Positions 40,461-47,808 of a DNA stretch of 64,000 bases are shown one piece after another (position 1 is the first letter of the stretch; every line of letters starts with the position of its first letter). This stretch comes from Streptomyces sp. AC555_RSS877 (GTDB lineage Bacteria; Actinomycetota; Actinomycetes; Streptomycetales; Streptomycetaceae). The position numbers were made by a program, and so were the translations under genes. Location: NCBI RefSeq assembly GCF_019049245.1, contig NZ_JAGMUK010000040.1:124001-188000 (forward strand), read 5' to 3'. Below the pieces are notes generated by a model, which saw only the letters and a program-made list of their open reading frames with translations, did not search any database and was not told the origin of the DNA.

Positions 40461-41669
40461 TCACACGTTCTCGTCCTCCGCGTCGAGGAAGTGGAAGCCG
40501 GGCCGCGGGTGCATCAGGAAGTCGTGATGCGAGATGTTCCAGGCGTAGGCACCCGCCAGCGCGAACGCCACCCGGTCCCCGGCTCTCAGCCCGGGGGCGC
40601 GCAGGTTCCGGGCCAGGACGTCCTTCGGGGTGCACAGTTGTCCGGCCACGGTGATCCGCTCGCCCTCCGCCGCCGGGCGTGGCCACGGGTGCGGCCAGGC
40701 GTCCACCGCCAGTACGGAACAGGGCTGGTCGTGCCCTTTCGTCGCCGGGGTCCGCAGATGGTGGGTGCCGCCCCGCACGACGGCGAACTCCTCGCCGTGG
40801 CTGTGCTTGACGTCCAGCACCTCCGTGACGTACCAGCCGCAGTACGCCGTCAATGCCCGCCCCGGCTCCATCCGCAGCGTGAGGCCCGGGTGCGCCTCGG
40901 TCAGCCGGGCCAGACCCTTGCCGTAGGCGGCCCAGTCGAAGAGGCGCTCCGGGCGGGTGTAGTCGACGGTCATGCCGCCGCCGACGTTCACCTCGGCGAG
41001 CGGCACGCCGAGCCCCGTCGCCCACGAGACGACGGTCTCGGCCACTGCCAGCTGCTCGGCCGCTTCCAGGCCGCTCGCCAAGTGGGCGTGGACGCCCCGC
41101 AGTTCGAGGTGGGGGTAGGTGCCGTCGGCGAGCGCACGGACGGCTTCGCGAGCCTGCGCGGGGTCCATGCCGAAGGGCGTCGGCCGCCCTCCCATCGTCA
41201 GTGAACTGCCCGCCAACGAGCCGTCGGGGACGGGCAGGTTGACGCGTGGCAACACCGCCACCCGCCGCCCCGGCGCGTACCGTCGCGCCAGCTCGGCCAG
41301 CACGCGCAGCTCGTACGCACTCTCCACGTGGAAGCGCTCGACGCCCCGTTCCAGCGCGGCCGTCACCTCGTCCGGCGTCTTGCCCGGCCCCCCGAAGGCG
41401 AGCGGGCGTCCCGGGACCGCGTCGGCGACATGGGCGAGTTCGCCGCCCGATGACACCTCGTAGCCGTCGACGTACGGACCGAGTGCGGCAAGGATCTCCG
41501 GCTCCGGGTTGGCCTTGGCCGCGTAGTACACCTCGACGCCTTCGGGCAAGGCGTCCCGCACGGCGGCGGCGTGGGCGCGCAGTGCCGTCAAGTCGTAGAC
41601 GTAGGAAGGGAGTCCGGTGGAGGGAAGGGAGCGGGCACGGTCGTGGACCGCGGGCGTCGCGCCGGTCAT
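40461..41669 (-). CDS. Fold-type III PLP-dependent decarboxylase of the NIS siderophore operon
   Basis: Protein of 402 residues from the alanine-racemase-fold decarboxylases (ornithine/DAP decarboxylase group). The PLP lysine is in VYYAAKANPEP. The phosphate-binding segment is VNVGGGMTVDY, followed by LRMEPGRALTAYCGWYV. The C-terminal active-site region CTPKDVLARN supplies the partner Cys. In vibrioferrin (PvsE) and staphyloferrin B (SbnH) such enzymes decarboxylate a citryl-amino acid to the amine form. ATG at 41669 overlaps the upstream NIS synthetase stop (ATGA), so it is the last gene of a five-gene coupled operon. The likely product is an ethanolamine or diamine moiety; the exact substrate is unknown. 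Confidence 0.9.
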   Translation of the reverse strand: MTGATPAVHDRARSLPSTGLPSYVYDLTALRAHAAAVRDALPEGVEVYYAAKANPEPEILAALGPYVDGYEVSSGGELAHVADAVPGRPLAFGGPGKTPDEVTAALERGVERFHVESAYELRVLAELARRYAPGRRVAVLPRVNLPVPDGSLAGSSLTMGGRPTPFGMDPAQAREAVRALADGTYPHLELRGVHAHLASGLEAAEQLAVAETVVSWATGLGVPLAEVNVGGGMTVDYTRPERLFDWAAYGKGLARLTEAHPGLTLRMEPGRALTAYCGWYVTEVLDVKHSHGEEFAVVRGGTHHLRTPATKGHDQPCSVLAVDAWPHPWPRPAAEGERITVAGQLCTPKDVLARNLRAPGLRAGDRVAFALAGAYAWNISHHDFLMHPRPGFHFLDAEDENV

Positions 41670-43399
41670 CGGGTGCTCCCGGCCGTGTCGCGCAGGACGT
41701 CCTCGACGAGAGGGGACGGCAGCCGGACGTATCCGGCCTCCCGGTCGGCCTTGCGCTCCCAGCGGGTGAGCAGGTTGGCCTTGGCGGGCAGCGGCACCCC
41801 GGCGAGCAGGGCGGCCAGGCGCGGCGGACAGCCGCTGCGGTCGGCGTACGCCCGCAGGGTGTCCCGGACTCGGCCCCACAGCTCGGCCTCGGCTCGCGGG
41901 TGCAGGTCGGCGAGGGCGGCGAGCAGCTCGGCGACGTGGTTGACCAGCAGGCAGTACACGACCCGGTCCCAGCCGCGCTGTGCGTCGTACGTCAGCGGGC
42001 CCGCGACCTCGGGCGTCAGGGCCGCCAGGGCCTCGGCGTGGTACTCGGGGACGAGCTTGGTGCCCTCCAGGTCGCGGAAGAGGACCTGGGCGGGCATGCC
42101 GTCGCCGTCGACGCAGATCAGGACGTTCTGCAGGTGCGGTTCCAGGACCAGGCCGTGGTCGAAGTAGGCGGCCAGGACGGGTGGCAGGAGGAGACCGAGG
42201 TACGCCGACCACCATGCGAGGGCCCGCTGTTCGTCCGCGCCGGCGAGGAGGCGGGAGATGTGGGCGGGGCCGGTCGGGTACTCGTCGGCGACGGCGCCGG
42301 CGAGCAGGGGAGTGGTGCCCGGGGCGAGCCGGCGCGGCAGCCCTTCGCGGACGATGACGCCGAAGCCTTCGAACAGTGCGCGGTCCGGTGTGCCGTCGGG
42401 GCCGGGCAGGGCGAGCGTGCGGTAGGCGGGCTCGCGGAGCACCGCGCTGCCGGGGAAGCGCCGGGTGAGGTCGGCGAGCGCCGGGGCCAGGGCACGGGTG
42501 AGGGCGACGGCGCCGGACAGCTCGTAACTGCTGTTCTTGCGCAGGCAGTTGGTGATCCGCACGTTCAGGCTGAACTTCAGGAACGTCTGGCCGTCGTACA
42601 GGGTGCGCACGGACGCGGTGGCGGCGAAGGGCTGTCCGCCCGGGCCGAGGTCGAGGATGTCGCCGTCGGCGAGGGCCGCGCGCAGGGCCGGATGCCCGCT
42701 GAGCGTCTGGTACTGCCAGGGGTGGGCCGGCAGCAGCCGGTACCCGTCCGGGACGTCCGCGCGCTGCCGGTCCAGCGGGGCGACGGCCTGGGGGTCGGCG
42801 AACTCCTCGGCGACCAGGTGCGTACGGACGGCGAGGTGCCGCAGCGGGAACGCGGCCCCGGCCTCCGGGGCGTACGCGGACCAGGCGCGCGGGTCACCGG
42901 TGCGGGCCTTGGGCGTGGGGTGGAAGCGGTGCCCGAACAGCAGCGACTGCTCGGAGGCGAGGTACGCCGAGAGGCGGTCGTCCGGAGCTTGGTCGGCTCG
43001 TACGGTGAGCAGGGCGGCCCCGACCGCCTGGTGGCTGGAGGCGATCTGCTCCAGGAACTCCTCGTTGCGCACGCCGGTGCGCAGCCACAGCTCGTCGTGC
43101 GTGTACTCGGCCAGGCGTCGCCAGTCCAGCTCCGCCCAGCCGCCCTGGCTCTGCTCGCTCACCGGGCCGGTGAACCGGTGGGCGCCGAGCAGGGAGCTGC
43201 GGCGCAGGGCGACGCGCAGCAGGACCCCGCGGCGCGGCAGCCGCAGCAGCAGGCGGCCGTCGGTGACGACGGACTGGTGCTCGGGGCCGGACACCTCGCG
43301 CAGCAGACAGTTCAGGAGGGTGTGGGCCACCACCTCGTCGGCGGTGGGCAGCCCGGCGGGGGCGGCGGTGCGGGCGGGCGGGTGGGTGAGGGAGGGCAT
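41666..43399 (-). CDS. IucA/IucC-family NIS siderophore synthetase (second copy)
   Basis: Protein of 577 residues. Conserved NIS motifs include LLPAHPWQYQTL, ATASVRTLYDGQTFLKFSLN (ATP-binding), VRITNCLRKNS, EPHLQNVLICVDGDG and FRDLEGTKLVPEY. It condenses a carboxylate such as citrate with an amine or alcohol through an adenylate. ATG at 43399 overlaps the stop of the preceding 59-codon ORF (TGATG). An upstream frame to 43558 encodes Arg/Pro-rich sequence and is rejected. Its partner, 43575-45305, is clearly different in sequence, so the two act on different substrates, as PvsB and PvsD do. Confidence 0.93.
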   Translation of the reverse strand: MPSLTHPPARTAAPAGLPTADEVVAHTLLNCLLREVSGPEHQSVVTDGRLLLRLPRRGVLLRVALRRSSLLGAHRFTGPVSEQSQGGWAELDWRRLAEYTHDELWLRTGVRNEEFLEQIASSHQAVGAALLTVRADQAPDDRLSAYLASEQSLLFGHRFHPTPKARTGDPRAWSAYAPEAGAAFPLRHLAVRTHLVAEEFADPQAVAPLDRQRADVPDGYRLLPAHPWQYQTLSGHPALRAALADGDILDLGPGGQPFAATASVRTLYDGQTFLKFSLNVRITNCLRKNSSYELSGAVALTRALAPALADLTRRFPGSAVLREPAYRTLALPGPDGTPDRALFEGFGVIVREGLPRRLAPGTTPLLAGAVADEYPTGPAHISRLLAGADEQRALAWWSAYLGLLLPPVLAAYFDHGLVLEPHLQNVLICVDGDGMPAQVLFRDLEGTKLVPEYHAEALAALTPEVAGPLTYDAQRGWDRVVYCLLVNHVAELLAALADLHPRAEAELWGRVRDTLRAYADRSGCPPRLAALLAGVPLPAKANLLTRWERKADREAGYVRLPSPLVEDVLRDTAGSTR

Positions 43400-43578
43400 C
43401 AACGGCTCCAGCGGGTGCGGAACTTCAGCGGGGGGAGGGTGACAGAGAGGACGGTGACGGCGGCGGCACCGCCGGTAGGTACGGGTGCGGCCGGGCCGAA
43501 GCGGGCGCTGCCCGCCACCGCGCGCACCCGGCCCCCGGCCGAACGAGGAGCGCGGCATCCGCAGGGCTCGGCACTCAT
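43399..43578 (-). CDS. 59-codon coupled ORF between the two NIS synthetases, possible remnant of an exporter gene
   Basis: The frame starts with ATG at 43578 overlapping the upstream NIS stop (ATGA) and ends with TGA overlapping the downstream NIS start (TGATG). Two such junctions by chance are unlikely. The product begins MSAEPCGCRAPRSAGGR, with two Cys and many Arg, and ends in one hydrophobic stretch, AAAVTVLSVTLPPLKFRTRW, which resembles a final transporter helix. In pvsABCDE the MFS exporter pvsC lies at exactly this place. The ORF may be that gene after an in-frame deletion, or a genuine small protein. No known family was recognised. Confidence 0.5.
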   Translation of the reverse strand: MSAEPCGCRAPRSAGGRVRAVAGSARFGPAAPVPTGGAAAVTVLSVTLPPLKFRTRWSR

Positions 43579-45305
43579 GCCGAACCCTCGGCGAGAAGCA
43601 GGTAGTTGGGGCCGGTGGTGTAGTGCTTGTTGATGTCGGCGGCGCCCGAACGTGCCTTGGTCAGCAGCGTCCCGGCGGTCACCATCGCCTTCACCGGCAG
43701 GGTCGGCGCGTCCAGGACCCGGGCGCGCAGCACGGCCCCGGCCTCCCCGCCGAGCCGGTCCACCGCCTCCGCCAGCCGGTCCCGTACCAACCCCAGCAGC
43801 ACGGGCAGCGGGGCGCGACCTTGCCGGGCCAGCCCGAACGCGTAGGCACCCGCACAGAGATGGACGGTGATGGTGGCGAACAGGTCGGCGATCGGCCCGT
43901 CGTCCCGGCCGAAGGTCCGCACGTCGTCGAAGGCCCACGGCCCGGGGAGCAAAGGGGCCAGCCGCCCGGTGTTGACACGGGGACCGTCGTTGTCCTTGAA
44001 CAGCAGCCGCACGCTGCCCCGGCGCAGCACCAGCGAGATGTTCTGCTGGTGCGACTCCAGGGCGATGCCGTACCCGAACAGGGTGGTCTGCCAGTCGAAC
44101 AGCAGCGTCAGACACGCGTCGAGGAGGGCGAGCGGGTCTCCGTCGTGGAAGCGGTCGGCGAGGTGGTCGAGGACCATGCGTCCGTCGGGGGCCTCGGCGA
44201 GGAGCGCCGCCATCGGTACGACCGCCGAGTCGTCGAGCCCGGCCGGGTGGCGGCGGCACAGGACGGCAAGCAGTTCGTGCCCGGCGTGCGCGTACGTCGT
44301 CTCGTCGGCGTGCAGGATCGTGCCCCAAAACCGGGGTTCACGGGCGATCACCGCCTCCAGGAGCCGCTGCCCCACCGCTCCGTCCACGAGCGTCCCGGGC
44401 TTGATGGACCGCTTGTTGCGCAGCCCCAACGTGGCTGTGACCAGGGGAAGTTTGAGGTGCACCGACGGGTCCGCGGCCGTCGCCACCGTACGCATCGACA
44501 GCGTCGGTACGACGTCGAGGTGGGCCCGCTCGGCGAGCACGGCGCTGTCCGCGAGGCCGGCCTCCCGCAGCGCCGCGTCCAGCGGGGCACCGACGGTCGA
44601 CGGATGCACCGGCAGCGCCACATGCGTGTGCTCGACCCGGGGCAGGCCGAGGACCTTCGGCGTCGGCCAGAACCGCGGGAGTGTGCCGGTCAGGGCGACC
44701 GCGTCCCGGGGCACGGCGAGCCAGCGCAGTGCGAACCGCGGATGGAACTCCGGCGCGTACCGGCGCAGTTGCTCCTCGGTCAGGCCCGAGCGTCCGCGCG
44801 CGGTGGGGTACACGGGATGGTCGAGCCGGGCGGCGAGCGTGTCGTACGCCAGGCCTGCGGCCGGGCCGGTCCAGCGTGCCGGGGCCTCGCCGTACAGGTC
44901 GGTCAGCTGCCCGGCCACCTCGGACCGGGTCGCCGCGTGCAGCCGCAGCGTGGCCAGCGTCTGACGGCACTCCTCGGCGAACGCGTCGAAGCCGCCCCGG
45001 TCCTCCGGCTCGGCGAGCGAACGCAGCGCGCCCAGCACGCTGTCGTACGAGGTCAGCTCGGCGCCGTCCGACGCGCGCAGGAGGAGGGGCAGCCGTGCGG
45101 CGTACACGCACTGGTAGCCGTCCTCGGCGACGGGCATGAGCAGGGCGTCGCCTTCCGGTGTCACCAGCCGCAGCCAGTCGCCGTCCGGCCGGGGCACCAG
45201 CGTGCTGCGGGTGCGCAGTCCCACCACGTCCTCGCGCAGCAGGGCGCTCAGTACCCGGGTCAGCAGCTCCGCCTCGCAGGTGTCCGTGATGCTCGGCGCG
45301 GTCAC
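43575..45305 (-). CDS. IucA/IucC-family NIS siderophore synthetase (first copy)
   Basis: Protein of 576 residues. NIS signatures are LRWLAVPRDAVAL, LALPVHPSTVGAPL-like sequence (HVALPVHPST), PTLSMRTVATAADPSVHLKL, LVTATLGLRNKRSI, ESHQQNISLVLRRG and FKDNDGPRV. It activates a dicarboxylate for ester or amide bond formation. GTG at 45305 overlaps the ATP-grasp stop (GTGA). Together with the ATP-grasp gene and the second synthetase it forms a pvsA-pvsB-pvsD-like set. Confidence 0.92.
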   Translation of the reverse strand: MTAPSITDTCEAELLTRVLSALLREDVVGLRTRSTLVPRPDGDWLRLVTPEGDALLMPVAEDGYQCVYAARLPLLLRASDGAELTSYDSVLGALRSLAEPEDRGGFDAFAEECRQTLATLRLHAATRSEVAGQLTDLYGEAPARWTGPAAGLAYDTLAARLDHPVYPTARGRSGLTEEQLRRYAPEFHPRFALRWLAVPRDAVALTGTLPRFWPTPKVLGLPRVEHTHVALPVHPSTVGAPLDAALREAGLADSAVLAERAHLDVVPTLSMRTVATAADPSVHLKLPLVTATLGLRNKRSIKPGTLVDGAVGQRLLEAVIAREPRFWGTILHADETTYAHAGHELLAVLCRRHPAGLDDSAVVPMAALLAEAPDGRMVLDHLADRFHDGDPLALLDACLTLLFDWQTTLFGYGIALESHQQNISLVLRRGSVRLLFKDNDGPRVNTGRLAPLLPGPWAFDDVRTFGRDDGPIADLFATITVHLCAGAYAFGLARQGRAPLPVLLGLVRDRLAEAVDRLGGEAGAVLRARVLDAPTLPVKAMVTAGTLLTKARSGAADINKHYTTGPNYLLLAEGSA

Positions 45306-46474
45306 GGCTGGATCTCCCAGCGCCGGGCGACCAGGAACTCGGCCGCGACGCGGTCCACCGCGCACTGGTCGGTGCCGACGGCCCGCAGGACACCGAGGTA
45401 GTCGCGGTTGGTGCGGTACAGCTCGTGCCGCTCGCCCACCGTACGCAGCGGACGGTACGTCAGATACACCCCGTCGACGGCGAGTTCGGTGGCGGCGGGG
45501 GCGCCGACCAGGGTCCCGGCGCGGTCGGCGCACGGGTACTCCAGACGTGCGGCCCCGTCACTGCGGGCGCCCAGGCCGGCCGGCAGCGGCTCGCCGAGGT
45601 GGGTGCGCAGGATGTGCTCGAAGAGCGGTATTTCCAGCAGCCGGGCCAGCAGCAGGTCGCACTGGTCGCCGATGGCACGGTAGTTGACCTCGATGATCCG
45701 CGCCCGTCCCGCGTGCACGACGAACTCGGTGTGGCAGGCGCCGAACCCGACGCCCAGGGCGTCCAGTTGCGCCAGGATCTGCGCGACGACCGGCTCGGGA
45801 TGCGCCGGGACGAAGGTGAGACTCTTCTCGACGAAGTACGGCGGCGGCGACAGCTCGGTGTGGAAGCCGCCCAGAACATGGCGGGCGGTGCCGTCGCCGA
45901 GGGTTTCCAGCGTGTACAGCTCGCCGGGAAGGTACTCCTCGACGACCAGTACGGCGCCCGGGCGCCGCCCCAGGATCTTTGCGGAGTACGACACCAGTTC
46001 CTCGGCGTTCCCGACGAGGACGACGTCCTCGCTGGCCACGCCCTCGCGCGGCTTGAGCACGCAGGGGTAGGGCGCGTCGAGCGCGGCGGGTTCGGTGAGC
46101 TCGGCCGACCACACGCTGTCCACGCCGGCCGCGGTGAGCCGGCGGCGCATCTCGGCCTTGTCCTTGGTGCGCAGCGTGGCCCGCCAGTCCTTGCCGGGGA
46201 GGCCGAAGTAGGCGGCGGCCAGGGCGGCCTGGGTCTGGAGGTGGTCGCTGTTGGTGAAGACGGCGTCGGGCCGGTGGTGCGTGGAGATTCGCGTGATCAC
46301 GGCCCGGAAGTCACGGACATCGCACTCCAGGATCTCCACGTCCGGATACGTTGCACGGTGCGCGTCGGGCTGGTCGGTGAGGACGGTGACGTCCAGGCCC
46401 AGCCGGGCGGCGGCGGGCAGGAAGCCCTCCGTGACGGAGTCGGTGGGATTGAGGGCGAGCAGGTACAGGCGCAT
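45302..46474 (-). CDS. ATP-grasp ligase of the NIS siderophore operon (PvsA-like)
   Basis: Protein of 390 residues. The N-terminal domain begins MRLYLLALNPTDSVTEGFLP; the ATP-grasp fold has YPCVLKPREGVASEDVVLV (ATP-binding lysines), VLVVEEYLPGELYTLETLG and the metal-binding IIEVNYRAIGDQCDLLL. Family members join an amino acid to a carboxylate; in vibrioferrin, PvsA couples alanine to 2-oxoglutarate-type acceptors. ATG at 46474 has GGAAG upstream. It is the first recognised enzyme of the operon and ends in a GTGA overlap with the first NIS synthetase. Confidence 0.9.
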   Translation of the reverse strand: MRLYLLALNPTDSVTEGFLPAAARLGLDVTVLTDQPDAHRATYPDVEILECDVRDFRAVITRISTHHRPDAVFTNSDHLQTQAALAAAYFGLPGKDWRATLRTKDKAEMRRRLTAAGVDSVWSAELTEPAALDAPYPCVLKPREGVASEDVVLVGNAEELVSYSAKILGRRPGAVLVVEEYLPGELYTLETLGDGTARHVLGGFHTELSPPPYFVEKSLTFVPAHPEPVVAQILAQLDALGVGFGACHTEFVVHAGRARIIEVNYRAIGDQCDLLLARLLEIPLFEHILRTHLGEPLPAGLGARSDGAARLEYPCADRAGTLVGAPAATELAVDGVYLTYRPLRTVGERHELYRTNRDYLGVLRAVGTDQCAVDRVAAEFLVARRWEIQP

Positions 46475-46554
46475 GACTGGGCAGGAACTTCCGCTAGCGG
46501 GCGGGGGGTCGAAGGTGCGGGCCGCGCTCGTGGCGACGGCCCGCCGCGAGCGCG

Positions 46555-46764
46555 TCAGGCGGTGGTGGCGCAGTGCCGTATCGCGGTGCCGTTCCTGACG
46601 ACCAGCCAAGTGCCGGCGAGCTCAGGCGCGAGGACGGCGACGAGCGCGGCGGCGACCGTGGCCGGGGGCGCGGGGCGGGCGCCGGGGGCGAGACTCGGCG
46701 CGGCACAGAGCAACAGGGCTCCGGGTCCGGCGAGGGAGAGAGGTCCGTGCCTGGTCGCGGTCAC
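46555..46764 (-). CDS. Small hypothetical protein at the head of the siderophore operon (69 aa)
   Basis: GTG at 46764 lies 11 bp downstream of a TTAGGTGAGGC iron-box-like sequence and 80 bp before the ATP-grasp gene, so it would be the first ORF on the iron-regulated mRNA. The product is Ala/Pro/Leu-rich (LAGPGALLLCAAPSLAPGAR, then ATVAAALVAVLAPELAG) with two hydrophobic stretches and ends RNGTAIRHCATTA. No family or ribosome site was recognised, so it may be a chance frame in an untranslated leader. Confidence 0.4.
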   Translation of the reverse strand: MTATRHGPLSLAGPGALLLCAAPSLAPGARPAPPATVAAALVAVLAPELAGTWLVVRNGTAIRHCATTA

Positions 46765-46775
46765 GAAGCGTGAGC

Positions 46776-46794
46776 TTAGGTGAGGCTTGCTTTG
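46776..46794 (-). promoter_or_regulatory. Iron-box-like half site upstream of the siderophore operon
   Basis: TTAGGTGAGGCTTGCTTTG matches the left half of the DmdR1/IdeR consensus (TTAGGTTAGGCTAACCTAA) in 10 of 11 bases; the right half is poor. Placed just before the leftward operon, it fits iron repression of siderophore synthesis. Confidence 0.55.
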
Positions 46795-46884
46795 CTGGCC
46801 AAATGGCTGTGGCCCCGCTGTGACGTGCGCTTCTTTCGGCCGTGCACGGGAACCCCCTTGATCACCACTCCGGGATCTTATAGA

Positions 46885-46903
46885 TAAGGTAAGCCTTGCC
46901 TAC
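46885..46903 (+). promoter_or_regulatory. DmdR/IdeR iron box upstream of the FhuF-like gene
   Basis: TAAGGTAAGCCTTGCCTAC contains the inverted repeat AGGTAAGCCTTGCCT, close to the actinobacterial iron-box consensus, 36 bp before the ATG. Together with the half site at 46776 it places both divergent units under iron control. Confidence 0.75.
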
Positions 46904-46938
46904 CTTGATTCCGCCGATTTCCCTGCCCTGGAGCGTCG

Positions 46939-47784
46939 ATGTCCGTGGCCCTGAAGACCTCTCCGGACGGTGCAGTCGCCCACGCCCTCGCCGACGCCTA
47001 CCGGCGCCTGACCGGCGTGTGTGAAGCGCTCGACGTGCGGGTCGCGGAACCGGGCGACGCGGCGGCGCAAGAGGGCGTGCCGGCAGGGGAACTGGTATCC
47101 GACCAGCACGTGCTCGACGCCTTCGTCGACGCCGAGGCCGCCCGGATCGAGGACCGCTACGGGACCGCCCCGCGCCGCCACGTCGCCGCCTCCCGCGCCC
47201 TGCACGACTACGCCTGGACCGTCGGGCTGCTGATGGGCGGCGTCTGGTACCTCGAACGGCGGGTGCCCCGGATCCGGCCCGAGGATCTCCGGCTCGACCT
47301 CGCCTCCGCCACATACGTGATCACCCCGGGCACCGACCTCGCCTGTCTCCCCGGCGACCCCGTGGCCACACTGCCCGGAGTGCTGACTCTCCCTCAGGAG
47401 GAGCAGCTGCGGGCCGCGTTGCGGATGGCGGTCGCCGATCACATGCGTCCACTGCTGGCCGCGATCGGTCCGACGGCACGACGCGGCGCGCGCACCCTGT
47501 GGGGCATGGTCTCCGACGACCTCGTCTCCGGGATCTGGTACCTCGGCCGGATGCTCGGACAGGAGGACGACGCCCTGCGGGCCGCCACCGAGGTCCTGCC
47601 GGCCCCCGTGCCGCCGTACCCCTCCGGCGCCGGCTTCCGCCACCTGGTGGGCGACGACGGCCGACGGCACGTCACCCGCACCCGCGCCGGCTGCTGCATG
47701 TTCTATGCGATCCGGCCCGCCGAGGCCTGCGTGACCTGCCCCCGCACCGGCGACGCGGAACGACTGCGCCGCCTCGAGAACTGA
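46939..47784 (+). CDS. FhuF-like (2Fe-2S) ferric-siderophore reductase
   Basis: Protein of 281 residues. The C terminus has the FhuF cluster motif RAGCCMFYAIRPAEACVTCP, a Cys-Cys-x10-Cys-x2-Cys pattern that binds an unusual 2Fe-2S centre. The helical N-terminal part contains ALHDYAWTVGLLMGGVWYLE and DDLVSGIWYLGRML. FhuF proteins reduce ferric siderophores in the cytoplasm to release iron. ATG at 46939 follows CTGGAGCG. It diverges from the siderophore operon with an iron box in front, so it should recycle iron from the same or a related siderophore. Confidence 0.9.
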   Translation: MSVALKTSPDGAVAHALADAYRRLTGVCEALDVRVAEPGDAAAQEGVPAGELVSDQHVLDAFVDAEAARIEDRYGTAPRRHVAASRALHDYAWTVGLLMGGVWYLERRVPRIRPEDLRLDLASATYVITPGTDLACLPGDPVATLPGVLTLPQEEQLRAALRMAVADHMRPLLAAIGPTARRGARTLWGMVSDDLVSGIWYLGRMLGQEDDALRAATEVLPAPVPPYPSGAGFRHLVGDDGRRHVTRTRAGCCMFYAIRPAEACVTCPRTGDAERLRRLEN

Positions 47785-47785
47785 G

Positions 47786-47808
47786 CGGCCGGACGGCTCA
47801 CCCGGCCG
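47786..47808. terminator. Hairpin between convergent FhuF-like and ABC exporter genes
   Basis: CGGCCGG (47786-47792) pairs with CCGGCCG (47802-47808). It begins two bases after the FhuF stop and overlaps the last codons of the convergent ABC gene. The stem is only 7 bp, so termination is plausible but not certain. Confidence 0.45.

Noticed and set aside
41246..43633. 795-codon plus-strand frame opposite the siderophore genes
   Set aside because: Gly/Gln/Arg-rich antisense reading without motifs; the minus strand encodes a clear NIS synthetase and decarboxylase.
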